Of a stretch of DNA of 64,000 nt, positions 32,888-48,008 are shown piece by piece. Numbering within the stretch: the first letter of the stretch is position 1; every line of letters starts with the position of its first letter. The notes beneath the pieces were generated by a model. It did not search any database and was not told the DNA's origin. It saw only the letters and a program-made list of their open reading frames with translations. Source of the stretch: Chitinophaga varians (GTDB lineage Bacteria > Bacteroidota > Bacteroidia > Chitinophagales > Chitinophagaceae); contig NZ_JACVFB010000001.1 in NCBI RefSeq assembly GCF_014529945.1, positions 62,001-126,000 on the forward strand, in the 5' to 3' direction. Position numbers and translations under genes: made by a program.

Positions 32888-33601
32888 ATGAAGTATTCCC
32901 TTACCTTTTTAGGAATGTTATTTCCTATGTTTATGTTCGCGCAAATCACCGAAAAAGAAGGCAGCGTAGGTATTGGTGTCTCCGATCCAACAGAGAAGTT
33001 GGATGTGAATGGTAGCATATTGGCCAGGGGCGGGCTCGTTAGCTCTGTTCCCGTTACTGAAAATACTATTGGAGGTTATCTTACGCTTCAGAATCCGTCT
33101 AAAACGCAGCCGGGAGAGGCCCAAAAGTGGATCCTATTTAACATGACCGGCAACAGCTATGGGAACAGCCTCCAGTTCTGGGCTTACGACAAAACCGGCT
33201 GCACGGCGGGCGGGATGTGTGCTGCACGCTTTACCATCACGGACAATGGACGGGTGGGCATCGGTACTACAAAACCACAAACGGAGCTTTCCGTATTGGG
33301 TACTATCACCACGCAGAAGATAAAAGTGTCCCAGAACGGCTGGGCCGACTATGTCTTCGATCCCGGCTACAAACTGCCATCGCTCGCGGAAGTACAGCAG
33401 CACATCAACACGCACAAACATTTGCCGGATATGCCTTCCGCTGCTGTCATAGAACAGGACGGCCTGGACCTCGGCGATATGCAGCGCAAACAAATGCAGA
33501 AAATTGAAGAGCTCACGCTGTATATCCTGCAACAACAAAAAGAAATTGAAGCGCTGAAAGCTGCTGTGAAAGCGCTTTCAAACAAAGAGAACAAACACTG
33601 A
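32888..33601 (+). CDS. Secreted tail-fibre-like protein with C-terminal coiled coil
   Basis: The 237-residue product has a signal peptide (to about MFMFAQ) and two repeats of the Bacteroidota pattern VGIGVSDPTEKLDVNG / VGIGTTKPQTELSVLG. The widespread C-terminal block follows (WADYVFDPGYKLPSLAEV, HLPDMPSAAVIEQDGLDLGDM, then a heptad coil KIEELTLYILQQQKEIEALKAA). Such proteins resemble tail-fibre or adhesin tips with a trimerising end and are usually cell-surface proteins, not phage parts. It follows the STN-barrel gene by 44 bp and could belong to the same ECF-controlled operon. Its role is unknown. Confidence 0.8.
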   Translation: MKYSLTFLGMLFPMFMFAQITEKEGSVGIGVSDPTEKLDVNGSILARGGLVSSVPVTENTIGGYLTLQNPSKTQPGEAQKWILFNMTGNSYGNSLQFWAYDKTGCTAGGMCAARFTITDNGRVGIGTTKPQTELSVLGTITTQKIKVSQNGWADYVFDPGYKLPSLAEVQQHINTHKHLPDMPSAAVIEQDGLDLGDMQRKQMQKIEELTLYILQQQKEIEALKAAVKALSNKENKH

Positions 33602-34390
33602 TCAGACGGTGCTTTTAGCCGGGTCCTGTTGAAAAATATGCGTCAGCATTTTATATAGTTCGGGATGTCTCTCCGAAAGCAGATCCGGCCTTTCAAAGAA
33701 ATACTCTGAAATCACCGCAAAAAATTCGGCCTGATTAGTGGCGCCGTACGGATTAATATCTGTACGGCCTTCTGCCATTTCCTGAATCGTCTGGTGTACC
33801 AGTTTAAGCCAGGGAATACTGTAGCTGTGTTCCAGCAGTTTGGTGGGAAGGCCGTCCACCGTGCCGTCTGCCTTGTCGAGCAGGTGCACGAACTCATGAA
33901 TGGCCGTGTTGCTTTTATCGGTGGTATTGGAAAAACCTTCCCGCAGTGCGGAGCGGGAAAGGATCATCTGTCCGTTGAGCGCGCCGCTGCCTACCATCCC
34001 AAGAATATTCCGGCGGTTGCCTTCATACTGATAGGATTCATCGAACGTATCGGGATACAGGATCACGTTGGTGAGGTTAAAATACTCCCAGTTTTTAAAA
34101 CCGAAGATGGGGATGATGGCGCTGGCTGCCACCAGTACGCGGTCGAGTGGTTCTACTGCCGTACCTACGCCTTCGATATGCGTTCTTTTCAGGAAACGCT
34201 GTACCTGTTGCTCAAAGCGGCTTTTATCGGTCTCTGTGAGTTGCTGGTAATAGCGTACATGTGTTTGCAGCAGTTCCCGGTAAGTATCGGGAACTGCTGT
34301 TTTCTTCAGTTGGTGGCGGTTGACCAGGTTCTTAAAGTACAAGAACAGGATCAGCCCTATCATTATTAATCCAAATAATACCATAATCAT
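33602..34390 (-). CDS. mtfA: M90 family zinc metallopeptidase (MtfA-like)
   Basis: The 262-residue protein has an N-terminal membrane anchor (MVLFGLIMIGLILFLYF). Zinc-site motif HEFVH is followed by LLDKADGTVDGLP, and a downstream Glu in AEFFAVISEYFFERP supplies the third ligand, as in MtfA. E. coli MtfA binds the repressor Mlc and is a peptidase; the membrane-anchored Bacteroidota form is less studied. Its stop abuts the stop of the convergent tail-fibre-like gene. It lies 18 bp downstream of an M28 peptidase gene on the same strand, so the two are probably co-transcribed. Confidence 0.88.
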   Translation of the reverse strand: MIMVLFGLIMIGLILFLYFKNLVNRHQLKKTAVPDTYRELLQTHVRYYQQLTETDKSRFEQQVQRFLKRTHIEGVGTAVEPLDRVLVAASAIIPIFGFKNWEYFNLTNVILYPDTFDESYQYEGNRRNILGMVGSGALNGQMILSRSALREGFSNTTDKSNTAIHEFVHLLDKADGTVDGLPTKLLEHSYSIPWLKLVHQTIQEMAEGRTDINPYGATNQAEFFAVISEYFFERPDLLSERHPELYKMLTHIFQQDPAKSTV

Positions 34391-34408
34391 GTTACCGGGT
34401 GTTATCGT

Positions 34409-36052
34409 TTATTTCCGGTACGCCTTGAACTCTGAGCCTTTTTTCCATTGCGGGAAAGTGCTTTCGTTGCTGAGGGTATAACCAACGTCGAACATGAGGC
34501 GTACATCTTCTACCATGCCGTCCATTACCCAGGTATCAGGGTTAAACTCGTCAGCGGGGGAGTGGTAACGTAAACGGTTATACTCTGCAGTTTTTTCTTT
34601 ACCGGAGCCGGGAGCTTTGCCCACAATATCGTTGCCTGGGCCCAGGTATAAACCGGGGACACCCTTTTTAGCAAAGTTAAAGTGATCTGAGCGGAAAAAC
34701 CAGCCTCCTTCCGGATTTGCTTCCGGTACGGTGATACGGCCCTGTTTGGCGGCCGCCCGTTGGGCATATTCGTCCAGCTCCGACTGGCCCATACCGATCA
34801 CGGTCACGTCTTTGGTGCGGCCGAAGGTGTTGAGCACATCGAGGTTGATGTCGGCCACTGTTTTTTCAGCTTTGAACACCGGATGGGCGGCGTAATACTC
34901 TGAGCCGAGCAGGCCTTGTTCTTCTCCCGTCACAGAAAGAAAGAGCACGGAGCGCGCCGGTTTTTGTTTCAGCCGGGTGAAGGCGGTGGCCAGTTCCAGC
35001 AGCCCTGCGGTGCCGGTGGCATTGTCCACGGCGCCGTTGTAGATGGAGTCGCCTTTTACCGGTTCACCGATGCCGAAGTGGTCCCAGTGCGCTGAAAATA
35101 CCACGCATTCATCCGGCTTTTTAGCGCCTGGCAGAATGGCCAGTACGTTGTGTGACGTCGATTTTTTGATGGTATTGTTGATGACCAGCGATGTTTGCAG
35201 GTGAAGATCTACCGGTTTAAAATCCTTTTGTTTTGCTTTTTCCATGATATCCGGGGAGATGCCGGCCAGCTGGAAGATTTTTTTGGCGGCATCCTGGGTG
35301 ATCCAGCCTTCCATGGTGGTCCTTGACATATTGTTATCTGCCGCCTGCAGGTGTAGTTTGGAATTGGACCATCCACTGCGCACCACTTTCCACGGATAGC
35401 TGGCGGCGGCTGTTTCATGGATGATGATCACGCCTGCGGCACCCTGCCTGGACGCTTCCTCAAATTTATATGTCCACCGCCCGTAGTAGGTCATGGTGCG
35501 GCCTTTAAAAAGACTGTTGTCTGCAAAGCCGGGGTCGTTGATCATCACAATCACCGTCTTGCCTTTTACATCGAGGCCGGCGTAGTCGTTATGTCCGTAT
35601 TCCGGTGCCACAATACCATAACCGGCAAATACCAGTTCGGAATTGCGGAGGCTTACCTGTTCCTGTACCCGGCGGGTGGCGGCCACATAGTCATCGAGAT
35701 ATTGTAAGGACACCTCGCCGTGTGCGCCTTTGATCACCAGATTGCCTGCGGGTTTGGAGCCGATGGCTACCATCGGCACATCCTGGAAATAGCTGTTGCC
35801 ATTGCCGGGCTTCAGTCCCAGCGCTTTGAACTGCGCCGCCAGATAGTGGATGGCGCTGTCTTCTCCGCGGGTGAAGGGCTTACGGCCTTCAAAGGCATCT
35901 GACGCCAATACCTGTATATGTTTCGCGAAGCTGGTGGCATTGATGGCCCGGATGGCGGATGAATCCTGGGCGCTGGCGCCCTGCCACAGCAGGGAGGCGG
36001 CCATGCTAAAGATGATGGGTGCTTTCAAATTAAGAGGATTGATAATAAACAA
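34409..36052 (-). CDS. M28 family zinc aminopeptidase with PA-type insert
   Basis: The product of up to 547 residues is secreted (core IIFSMAASLLWQGASAQ). M28 ligands are visible: HWDHFG, GAVDNATGTAGLLELA (Asp), TGEEQGLLGSEYY (Glu-Glu), DINLDVLNTFG and SDHFNFAKKGVPGL. A protease-associated-like insert (GYGIVAPEYGHNDYAGLDVKGKTVIVM ... GAAGVIIIHE) lies at about 140-220. The frame opens with TTG at 36052; TTG at 36028 (LKAPIIFS) is an alternative, and no ATG gives a full signal peptide. It would release N-terminal amino acids from peptides. It is divergent from the sigma factor that heads the SusC/D operon. Confidence 0.9.
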   Translation of the reverse strand: MFIINPLNLKAPIIFSMAASLLWQGASAQDSSAIRAINATSFAKHIQVLASDAFEGRKPFTRGEDSAIHYLAAQFKALGLKPGNGNSYFQDVPMVAIGSKPAGNLVIKGAHGEVSLQYLDDYVAATRRVQEQVSLRNSELVFAGYGIVAPEYGHNDYAGLDVKGKTVIVMINDPGFADNSLFKGRTMTYYGRWTYKFEEASRQGAAGVIIIHETAAASYPWKVVRSGWSNSKLHLQAADNNMSRTTMEGWITQDAAKKIFQLAGISPDIMEKAKQKDFKPVDLHLQTSLVINNTIKKSTSHNVLAILPGAKKPDECVVFSAHWDHFGIGEPVKGDSIYNGAVDNATGTAGLLELATAFTRLKQKPARSVLFLSVTGEEQGLLGSEYYAAHPVFKAEKTVADINLDVLNTFGRTKDVTVIGMGQSELDEYAQRAAAKQGRITVPEANPEGGWFFRSDHFNFAKKGVPGLYLGPGNDIVGKAPGSGKEKTAEYNRLRYHSPADEFNPDTWVMDGMVEDVRLMFDVGYTLSNESTFPQWKKGSEFKAYRK

Positions 36053-36205
36053 AAACCATTCCTGATAAAAATAACAAAATTAAAAATACGAAAAGCGGGA
36101 CGCGGTTTTGTCATGCTTTCACAATAAAAGAAGTGGTTGTTTCAATCTAAACCATTAATTTGCCGCCATAATCAGAACAACAATTGCTCCCACGGGCCAA
36201 CCAAA

Positions 36206-36859
36206 ATGCTCAGCTGTATGCTCAATGCACATCGCTCAACCGAATCCAGCACAGGCCGGTACGGTGAAAAGGAATATGCCGGCTTCTGGTACGAAATGCA
36301 GCAGGACAATGAACAGGGACTGTATAAAATCTACCATGACCTCTACGATAATTTCTACCACTACGGTGTTTCTGTAGTGCTGGACAAAGGCATGGTGAAA
36401 GAAGCCATCAACGACATTTTTGTGGACATCTGGCGTAAGCGCCATCAACTCGACATGCCTGAAAATATTCAGGCTTATCTGTTTATCTGCTTTAAAAGGA
36501 AACTATATAAACTGTTAACCAAAAACCAGAAAGGCACGGTGCTGACCGATAGTCAGCTGTTCCCCGAGCCGGAAGAGCAACCTTATGAAACGGTGCTCAT
36601 ACGCCAGGAAACCGACAGCCTGGTAAAGGAAAAACTGGAGAAAATGCTGGCACTGCTCACCAGTCGCCAGAAAGAATTCATCAGGATGCGTTTTTACGAA
36701 GACCTGAGCATTGAAGAAATAGCCGTTAAAACGGCGGCCACCCCCCGTACCATCTATAATACCATTCACAACGCCCTCGTACGCATCCGGGAAGTATATA
36801 CCGATGCCACTTTTATCGCACTGCTGCTGCTTTTGATCGATCCGGAAAATTTTTCCTGA
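36206..36859 (+). CDS. ECF sigma factor heading the SusC/SusD operon
   Basis: Starting at ATG 36206 (217 residues), region 2 is seen as YKIYHDLYDNFYHYGVSVV ... VKEAINDIFVDIWRKRHQL and region 4 as LEKMLALLTSRQKEFIRMRFYEDLSIEEIAVKTAATPRTIYNTIHNALVRIRE. An in-frame TTG at 36137 would add 23 unrelated residues. A FecR gene follows after 44 bp, then SusC and SusD. This is the standard ECF/anti-sigma control of a polysaccharide-utilisation-type operon: substrate at SusC signals via its STN domain to FecR and frees this sigma factor. Confidence 0.9.
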   Translation: MLSCMLNAHRSTESSTGRYGEKEYAGFWYEMQQDNEQGLYKIYHDLYDNFYHYGVSVVLDKGMVKEAINDIFVDIWRKRHQLDMPENIQAYLFICFKRKLYKLLTKNQKGTVLTDSQLFPEPEEQPYETVLIRQETDSLVKEKLEKMLALLTSRQKEFIRMRFYEDLSIEEIAVKTAATPRTIYNTIHNALVRIREVYTDATFIALLLLLIDPENFS

Positions 36860-36903
36860 TTTCTTTGGTAAAAAGACAGACGTACCCCCCTCTTTATAGT
36901 TAA

Positions 36904-37923
36904 ATGCCTGGCATGGACTTACAGCAGTATAAGGCGGAAGACTTTATTTTAAACGATTCGTTCGTTCGTTACTGCCTGCGCAGCAATGAGAAGGACGTGC
37001 AGTTTTGGGAAGACTGGCTGGAACGGTACCCGCACAAGCAGGAAGAAGCTGCAAAAGCCCGGGACATGTTGTTTCGCTTAGGGCTGCGGATCACGCCGGA
37101 AGAAAAGGAAGTCGAATTCGGTAAACTGAAAGCTGCTATAGCAGTGGCAGATACGCCGGTAAAAAGGATCTCCTGGAAACGGATAGCCCGTATCGCTGCC
37201 GCCGCCGTACTACCACTGGCTGCCGCCACCTGGTGGCTGACAACACATCATCCGGCTGCACCCGCCGCAGGGAATGAGTCCTACACCCTTTTTAAAGCGG
37301 GCGACAGCCTGCGCCGGCAGGTAATGCTGGCCGACGGAAGTCTCGTGATCCTGAATGCACACAGCACGCTGAAAGTGCCGGCCAGCTTCAATGAGCAGCA
37401 ACGCAACCTGATATTGGAAGGGGAGGCGCTGTTTGAAGTGGCCAAAGCAGAAGGCAAACCATTTATGGTGCGCACGGGCAACCTGCAGGTACAGGCGCTG
37501 GGAACAGCTTTTAAACTGCGCGCTTACCGGTATGATGAACAGGCGGCCGTAACCCTTGTTGAAGGGAAAGTACGGGTAGCACAGGAAACAGCCGTCGCTG
37601 AATTAGTGCCCGGTGAACAACTGACTACGGGTAAAGCTCATGCCCGCTTCGTGAAAAACAAATTTGACCCTGAAAGGGAAAAAGCCTGGCGCAGCGGACG
37701 CCTCGTCTTCCACAACGCATCTCCCGATGAGATAGCGGCCACGCTGGGATATTGGTATGGTATCAATGTAAAAGTAATCACACGTAAAAATAAACCTATC
37801 CGCTTTAACGGCGTATTCAACAACAAACCGCTGAATGAAGTGCTGGCAGCAGTTTGCTTTGTCAACGGACTGCAGTCTGTGACAAAAAACGACACTTTAT
37901 TTGTGCAACCAATCAGTAAATAG
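36904..37923 (+). CDS. FecR-family anti-sigma factor of the SusC/D operon
   Basis: The 339-residue protein has a cytoplasmic N-terminus with QFWEDWLERYPHKQEEAAKA, a membrane helix at about 99-115 (IARIAAAAVLPLAAATWWL) and a FecR domain with LADGSLVILNAHSTLKVPASF, LEGEALFEVAKAEGKPFMV and VQALGTAFKLRAY. It ends in a DUF4974-type domain (RLVFHNASPDEIAATLGYWYGI ... LNEVLAAVCFVNGL). It sits between the ECF gene and a SusC whose STN domain would be the signalling partner. Confidence 0.94.
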   Translation: MPGMDLQQYKAEDFILNDSFVRYCLRSNEKDVQFWEDWLERYPHKQEEAAKARDMLFRLGLRITPEEKEVEFGKLKAAIAVADTPVKRISWKRIARIAAAAVLPLAAATWWLTTHHPAAPAAGNESYTLFKAGDSLRRQVMLADGSLVILNAHSTLKVPASFNEQQRNLILEGEALFEVAKAEGKPFMVRTGNLQVQALGTAFKLRAYRYDEQAAVTLVEGKVRVAQETAVAELVPGEQLTTGKAHARFVKNKFDPEREKAWRSGRLVFHNASPDEIAATLGYWYGINVKVITRKNKPIRFNGVFNNKPLNEVLAAVCFVNGLQSVTKNDTLFVQPISK

Positions 37924-37958
37924 TCCACACAGGTACATCTAAACAACCAAAATGCGTT

Positions 37959-40900
37959 ATGAAGAAGACATCCCTTCTAAGGGCATGCTGTGCCATGCTC
38001 CTATCATCCCTTTTGCTAAGTTGGGCGCAAATAGCAGAGGGATTGAAAGATAAGATTGACGTGGGATTCAGGCAGACGAAGGTGCTCAGTGTTATTCAGT
38101 ACCTCGAGAAAAATACCCGTCTGAAATTCTCGTACAATCTTGATGATCTGGAAAAATTGAAACCTGTAACCATCGATAAAAAAGAGAGGACAGTAGAAAG
38201 TTTACTCCAGGAAATCAGCCACGCTACGTCGCTGCAGTTCAGGATGACGGAAGACATCATCCTGGTGAAAGCAGTGCCGGCCACTTCCGCCCTGACAGCC
38301 GCTCAGCCGGCACAGGAAAAAGTGGTGGAAGGCGTGGTGAAGTCCAATACCGGTGAATTCCTGCCCGGCGTAAGCGTGCGGGTAAAAGGTACTCCCCGCG
38401 GTATGCTCACTGACGTGAAAGGCAGCTTCCGGTTCACCGACCTGCAACCCGGTGCGGTACTGGAAGTATCTTTCATCGGCTATGAAACACAAGAGGTAAC
38501 AGTCAACGGAAATGGACCGCTGACCGTTACCCTTGCTGCTTCCACCAAAGTACTGGACCAGGTGGTGGTGGTAGGCTACGGCACACAAAGCAAAAGAAAT
38601 GTGAGCAGTGCCATCACCTCTGTAAAAGGAAGCGAAATTTCCAATGTTGCCAGCAACAACCCTGTCAATGCCCTGCAAGGTAAAGTGGCAGGCCTCACCG
38701 TTACCAATACCGGCGGCGCTCCCGGCGCTATGGCCGATATCCGCCTGCGTGGTATCAGCACCTTTGGCTCACACCAGCCGCTGTTTATCGTAGACGGCAG
38801 CCCGGCAGACCCCTATTACCTCAACAACAACGATATTGCTTCCATAGAAGTACTGAAAGACGGCGCCGCTGCCTCTATCTACGGTTCCGTGGCTGCCAAC
38901 GGCGTGATCCTCATCACCACCAAAAAAGGCAAAAAGGGCGCACCAAAAATTGAATTCAATACCTGGTACAGCATCGTGAACCCTACCGGCAAACAGCACC
39001 TGCTCGATGCAGACGGTTACCTGAAAGTACACACCATGATGTACGATGCTGCTCCGGCCAGCACCAAAAGACCAACTTACCTGAAAAGCGGTATCACCGC
39101 CAATACCAACTGGCAGGATGAAATCCTCCAACAGGGCAACAGCGAAAACTATAGCCTGAACCTCACCGGCGGCAGCGAATATTTCACTTATGGCCTCAGC
39201 GGTAACATCACCAATGAGAAAGGTACTTTCCTGGGTTCCAACTTTAAGAAGAAATCTATCCGCTCCCGTAACGAGTACAAGAAAGGCCGCCTCACCGTGG
39301 AAGCCAACCTCGTATATGCGGAAACAGACCGCCGCGACGTGCCTTACAGCGTGAAAGACGCCTACTTCCAGTCACCACTGTTACCAGTATACGACGAGAA
39401 GGAAAAATATGGTTACGCAATGCAGATCAACCAGCTGCCTAAGTTCGAGAACGCCGTGGGCGTTAATCACTATAACGATAACAGCAACAAGATCCAATAC
39501 TTCAATGGTAACGCGCGCCTGTCGCTGGAACTGCTGAGGGGCATGAAGTTCGTGACTAACCTGAGCTTAGCCAACAGCAACTATTTCACCTACGCTTACC
39601 ATCCGCCGTACCGCGCTAACGCCAACGATCCGCTGATTCCTTTTGCCCAGCTGCAGGACAACCGCGGCAACGAACGGCAACGCCTGATGGAAAACCTGTT
39701 GTACTACGATCGCAGCTTCGGTAAACACAGCCTGAACCTGCTCGCCGGTTACACCGCACTGGAGAAAACCTACAACAACGTTCTCGCCACCGCCGATGGT
39801 AAAACCACCATCTACTCCGTGAAAGATGGTCAGATCTCTTCTGATATCGTACCCGGTGGTTTCCTCGATCCGCTGTTTAACACCATGGACGGTGCTAAAG
39901 GCGGTACTTTCAGCGCTACCGGCACCCGTTGGCAAACAGACCGCCTCTCCTGGCTGGGTCGTGTCAACTATGCGTACGACGGTAAATACCTGCTGCAACT
40001 GGCGGTACGTCGCGACGGATCTTCCAAATTCGGTGTGAACCGCCGCTATGGTACTTTCCCGTCCGTGTCTGTGGGCTGGAACATCCAGAGTGAATCATTT
40101 ATGCAAAGCCTCACCTGGCTCAATATGCTGAAGCTGCGTGCCAGCTACGGTCAACTGGGTAATGAAGAAGTGCTGAATGCATACGATCATCAACAGCTGA
40201 TCTTAATCAACAATCTGTGGGGTGGTGGTTCCGTACAGGGCGCCGGTGGTACCGCATGGCCTGGCGGCGCTGCCTGGGAGCTGCGTAACAAAGACCTGCG
40301 CTGGGAAACCAACACCAGCCGCAACGCCGGTTTCGACTTCGCGATTCTCAATAAATTAACGGGTGCTTTCAACTACTTCAACAACATTACCTCCGATGTG
40401 TTGATCAGAAGAGAGCTGGGTCCCAGCAATGGTTTGAACAACCCGATCCTCAACGTAGGCCGTTTCAAAAACAGCGGTTGGGAACTGGAAATGACCTGGT
40501 CTGACAAAAAAGGTGACTGGAGCTACAGTGTAACCGGTACCGTTAGCCAGGTGAAAAACAAAGTGCTGGCACTCGCCAACGACGGCCAGAAACTGTATGG
40601 CACCGGCCTTAAATACGGCACCGGTCCCGTTCCTAACACCACACAGGTAGGTACCGAAGTAGGTGCTTTCTACCTGTATGAAGCCGATGGCCTCTTCCAG
40701 TCAGACGCCGAAGTAGCAGCCTATAAAAACAGCAAAGGCGAGCTGCTGCAGCCTGATGCCAAACCCGGCGACGTACGCTTTAAAGACAGCAACGGCGACG
40801 GCGTGATCAACGATGCAGACAAAACCTACAAAGGCAGCTCTTTCCCGAAAATTGAATATGGCCTGAATATGAGCGTAGCATGGAAAGGCTTCGACCTGGC

Positions 40901-41339
40901 GCTCTTCTGGCAGGGTGTGGGCGGTAACAAGATCTACAACGGCAACAAATACGAACTGCAAGGCATGGACGCCGGTCGTAACTTCGACGTAAGCACCCTC
41001 AACGCCTGGACGCCGCAAAATACCAACACCGACGTGCCCCGCGCTGTATTGGGCGATCCCAACTACAATAACCGCGAATCCACCCGCTTCCTCGAAAGCG
41101 GCAGCTACCTGCGCCTGAAAAACATCACCCTCGGGTACGCTTTCTCTCCGCAGCTCCTGCAACAGATAAAAGTTACACGGTTACGCCTGTACGTAAGTGC
41201 ACAGAATATTCTCACGTTCACCAGGTATTCCGGACCAGATCCTGAAATCGGCCGTACAGACATCCTCAACAGTGGCCTGGACCGCCTGATGTATCCGCAA
41301 AACAAAGTATTGATGGCTGGGGCACAGCTGGAATTCTAA
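37959..41339 (+). CDS. SusC/RagA family TonB-linked outer-membrane transporter
   Basis: The 1126-residue protein has a signal peptide and an STN domain (about 28-105, VGFRQTKVLSVIQYLEKNTRLKFSYN), which indicates ECF/FecR signalling. A CarboxypepD_reg domain follows (about 120-200), then the SusC plug signature VVVVGYGTQSKRNVSSAITSV and LRGISTFGSHQPLFIVDG, and a large barrel ending LMAGAQLEF. It imports oligosaccharides or glycopeptides across the outer membrane with the SusD lipoprotein encoded 4 bp downstream. Neighbouring GH2 and GH63-like enzymes point to a substrate with a beta-galactoside and an alpha-linked hexose. Confidence 0.96.
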   Translation: MKKTSLLRACCAMLLSSLLLSWAQIAEGLKDKIDVGFRQTKVLSVIQYLEKNTRLKFSYNLDDLEKLKPVTIDKKERTVESLLQEISHATSLQFRMTEDIILVKAVPATSALTAAQPAQEKVVEGVVKSNTGEFLPGVSVRVKGTPRGMLTDVKGSFRFTDLQPGAVLEVSFIGYETQEVTVNGNGPLTVTLAASTKVLDQVVVVGYGTQSKRNVSSAITSVKGSEISNVASNNPVNALQGKVAGLTVTNTGGAPGAMADIRLRGISTFGSHQPLFIVDGSPADPYYLNNNDIASIEVLKDGAAASIYGSVAANGVILITTKKGKKGAPKIEFNTWYSIVNPTGKQHLLDADGYLKVHTMMYDAAPASTKRPTYLKSGITANTNWQDEILQQGNSENYSLNLTGGSEYFTYGLSGNITNEKGTFLGSNFKKKSIRSRNEYKKGRLTVEANLVYAETDRRDVPYSVKDAYFQSPLLPVYDEKEKYGYAMQINQLPKFENAVGVNHYNDNSNKIQYFNGNARLSLELLRGMKFVTNLSLANSNYFTYAYHPPYRANANDPLIPFAQLQDNRGNERQRLMENLLYYDRSFGKHSLNLLAGYTALEKTYNNVLATADGKTTIYSVKDGQISSDIVPGGFLDPLFNTMDGAKGGTFSATGTRWQTDRLSWLGRVNYAYDGKYLLQLAVRRDGSSKFGVNRRYGTFPSVSVGWNIQSESFMQSLTWLNMLKLRASYGQLGNEEVLNAYDHQQLILINNLWGGGSVQGAGGTAWPGGAAWELRNKDLRWETNTSRNAGFDFAILNKLTGAFNYFNNITSDVLIRRELGPSNGLNNPILNVGRFKNSGWELEMTWSDKKGDWSYSVTGTVSQVKNKVLALANDGQKLYGTGLKYGTGPVPNTTQVGTEVGAFYLYEADGLFQSDAEVAAYKNSKGELLQPDAKPGDVRFKDSNGDGVINDADKTYKGSSFPKIEYGLNMSVAWKGFDLALFWQGVGGNKIYNGNKYELQGMDAGRNFDVSTLNAWTPQNTNTDVPRAVLGDPNYNNRESTRFLESGSYLRLKNITLGYAFSPQLLQQIKVTRLRLYVSAQNILTFTRYSGPDPEIGRTDILNSGLDRLMYPQNKVLMAGAQLEF

Positions 41340-41343
41340 AAAA

Positions 41344-42873
41344 ATGGTTATGAAAAAATCTTTGTTATATATATCCTTATTATCCGCAGCCATGGTATTT
41401 AATACCAGCTGTAAAAAAGAGTTGCTTGAACAGGCATCGCCCGACAAGCTTACATCGGATAACTTCTGGACTTCCCGCGACCGCGCCCTCACCGGCCTGG
41501 CCGCGGCCTATTCCAGGATAGAAAGCTTTGCCGGCTGGGATAACTTCGTGGAAGCCCGTTCCTGCCGCGAATACTACCGCGAAGATTATGTGGAGCCGGG
41601 CGCCGATGCCTATAACTACAGCTGGTGGATGGAGATCTATAACTATAGCTATAACTCCGGTAACTACGCCATCGACCTGCTCTGGAGAGACAACTACCGC
41701 GGCATCAACTTCACCAATCAGGTATTGGAGAATGTAAACCTGATGACCGACAAACAGATCGATGCTGCCAGTAAAAAAATGATCCTGGCAGAAGCCCACT
41801 TCCTGCGTGCCTATTATTATTTTAAGCTGGTCACCAACTTTGAGAAAGTGATCATCCGCGATAAAGTACCGAATGGCGAAGCAGATCTGCCGAAAGCACC
41901 TTCTACCCGCCCTGAAGTATGGGACATGATCATCGCTGACCTGAAAGCCGCGGAACCAGACCTGCCGCTGCGCAGCGAGAGAGCCGCCACGGAACTGGGC
42001 CGCGCCACCAAAGGCTCCGCCCAGGCCTACCTGGGTAAAGCGCTCATCTATCGCGCCGGGGAAGATAAAGCCAACGCTAACGCCTACTTCACCGAAGCAG
42101 CTGCGTGGCTGAAAAAAGTGATCGACTCCAAAGAGTATAGCCTCGTGTCCAATTACCTGTCTATGTTCAACGGTACGACCAACAACACCACGGAGTCCGT
42201 ATTTGAACTGCAACAGACTATGGACGAGTCTAACGGCGCATACTTCAAATCTTATCTCAGCGACTGGATGGCTGCCTCTGAGCTGGGCGGCTACGGAGAA
42301 ATCTATGGCGCCCCCAGGCTGCTCACAGAAATGCTGAAAGAAGGAAAAGTAGCGACAGACGGTCTTTATGATCATCGTGTATACAATACCGTGTTCTTCA
42401 ACGATGATTACTTCAACGACGCTGCTAACCCCCGCGTTTACGGCTATACGTATGGTAAAGTATTTGAAAACAATACCATCGCTTTCCGTAAGTGGATACC
42501 TGCCAGCCTCGATAAACTGGGAAACGCCAACGCGATCAACGTGCCGATCATCCGCTACGCAGACGTGAAGCTGCTGTACGCCGAAGCACAGAACGCAATC
42601 GGCGCTCCGGCTGCAGCGATGGCCGAGATCAACGATGTGCGTGCCCGCTCTGCTATGCCGCCACTGAACCTGACTAATACTACCGACGTGTTTAAACAGC
42701 TGGTGCATGAACGTGTGATGGAGTTCACACTGGAAGGCAGCCGTTTCTACGACCTTCGCCGCTGGGGCATGCTGCAACAACAGATGCAGGACGCCGGCAG
42801 GACCTTCACCGTGGATAAAAGCTATTATCCGCTGCCTTTGAAGGAAACGCTGAACAACCCACTGGCCCAATAA
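41344..42873 (+). CDS. RagB/SusD family nutrient-binding lipoprotein
   Basis: The 509-residue lipoprotein has signal KKSLLYISLLSAAMVFNTSCKK with the lipidated Cys. SusD-family features include NFWTSRDRALTGLAAAYSRI, ILAEAHFLRAYYYFKLV (TPR helix), LGRATKGSAQAYLGKALIYRAG, and C-terminal ADVKLLYAEAQNAIGAPAAAMAEINDVRARS with HERVMEFTLEGSRFYDLRRWG. It caps the SusC barrel on the cell surface and binds glycan. ATG 41344 or 41350 (MVMKKS/MKKS) can both serve. A terminator-like hairpin follows, before the GH2 gene. Confidence 0.96.
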   Translation: MVMKKSLLYISLLSAAMVFNTSCKKELLEQASPDKLTSDNFWTSRDRALTGLAAAYSRIESFAGWDNFVEARSCREYYREDYVEPGADAYNYSWWMEIYNYSYNSGNYAIDLLWRDNYRGINFTNQVLENVNLMTDKQIDAASKKMILAEAHFLRAYYYFKLVTNFEKVIIRDKVPNGEADLPKAPSTRPEVWDMIIADLKAAEPDLPLRSERAATELGRATKGSAQAYLGKALIYRAGEDKANANAYFTEAAAWLKKVIDSKEYSLVSNYLSMFNGTTNNTTESVFELQQTMDESNGAYFKSYLSDWMAASELGGYGEIYGAPRLLTEMLKEGKVATDGLYDHRVYNTVFFNDDYFNDAANPRVYGYTYGKVFENNTIAFRKWIPASLDKLGNANAINVPIIRYADVKLLYAEAQNAIGAPAAAMAEINDVRARSAMPPLNLTNTTDVFKQLVHERVMEFTLEGSRFYDLRRWGMLQQQMQDAGRTFTVDKSYYPLPLKETLNNPLAQ

Positions 42874-42897
42874 TAATTTAGGATCCATAACGGTTAA

Positions 42898-47998
<5,101 letters not shown>

Positions 47999-48008
47999 TA
48001 CAGACGCT

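Noticed and set aside
32888..33601. Prophage tail-fibre gene
   Set aside because: The protein has a signal peptide and the common Bacteroidota surface-protein C-terminus, and no other phage gene is nearby.
41380..42888. 502-codon open frame on the minus strand opposite the SusD-type gene
   Set aside because: It is a shadow of a strong SusD lipoprotein and has no signal peptide or domain.
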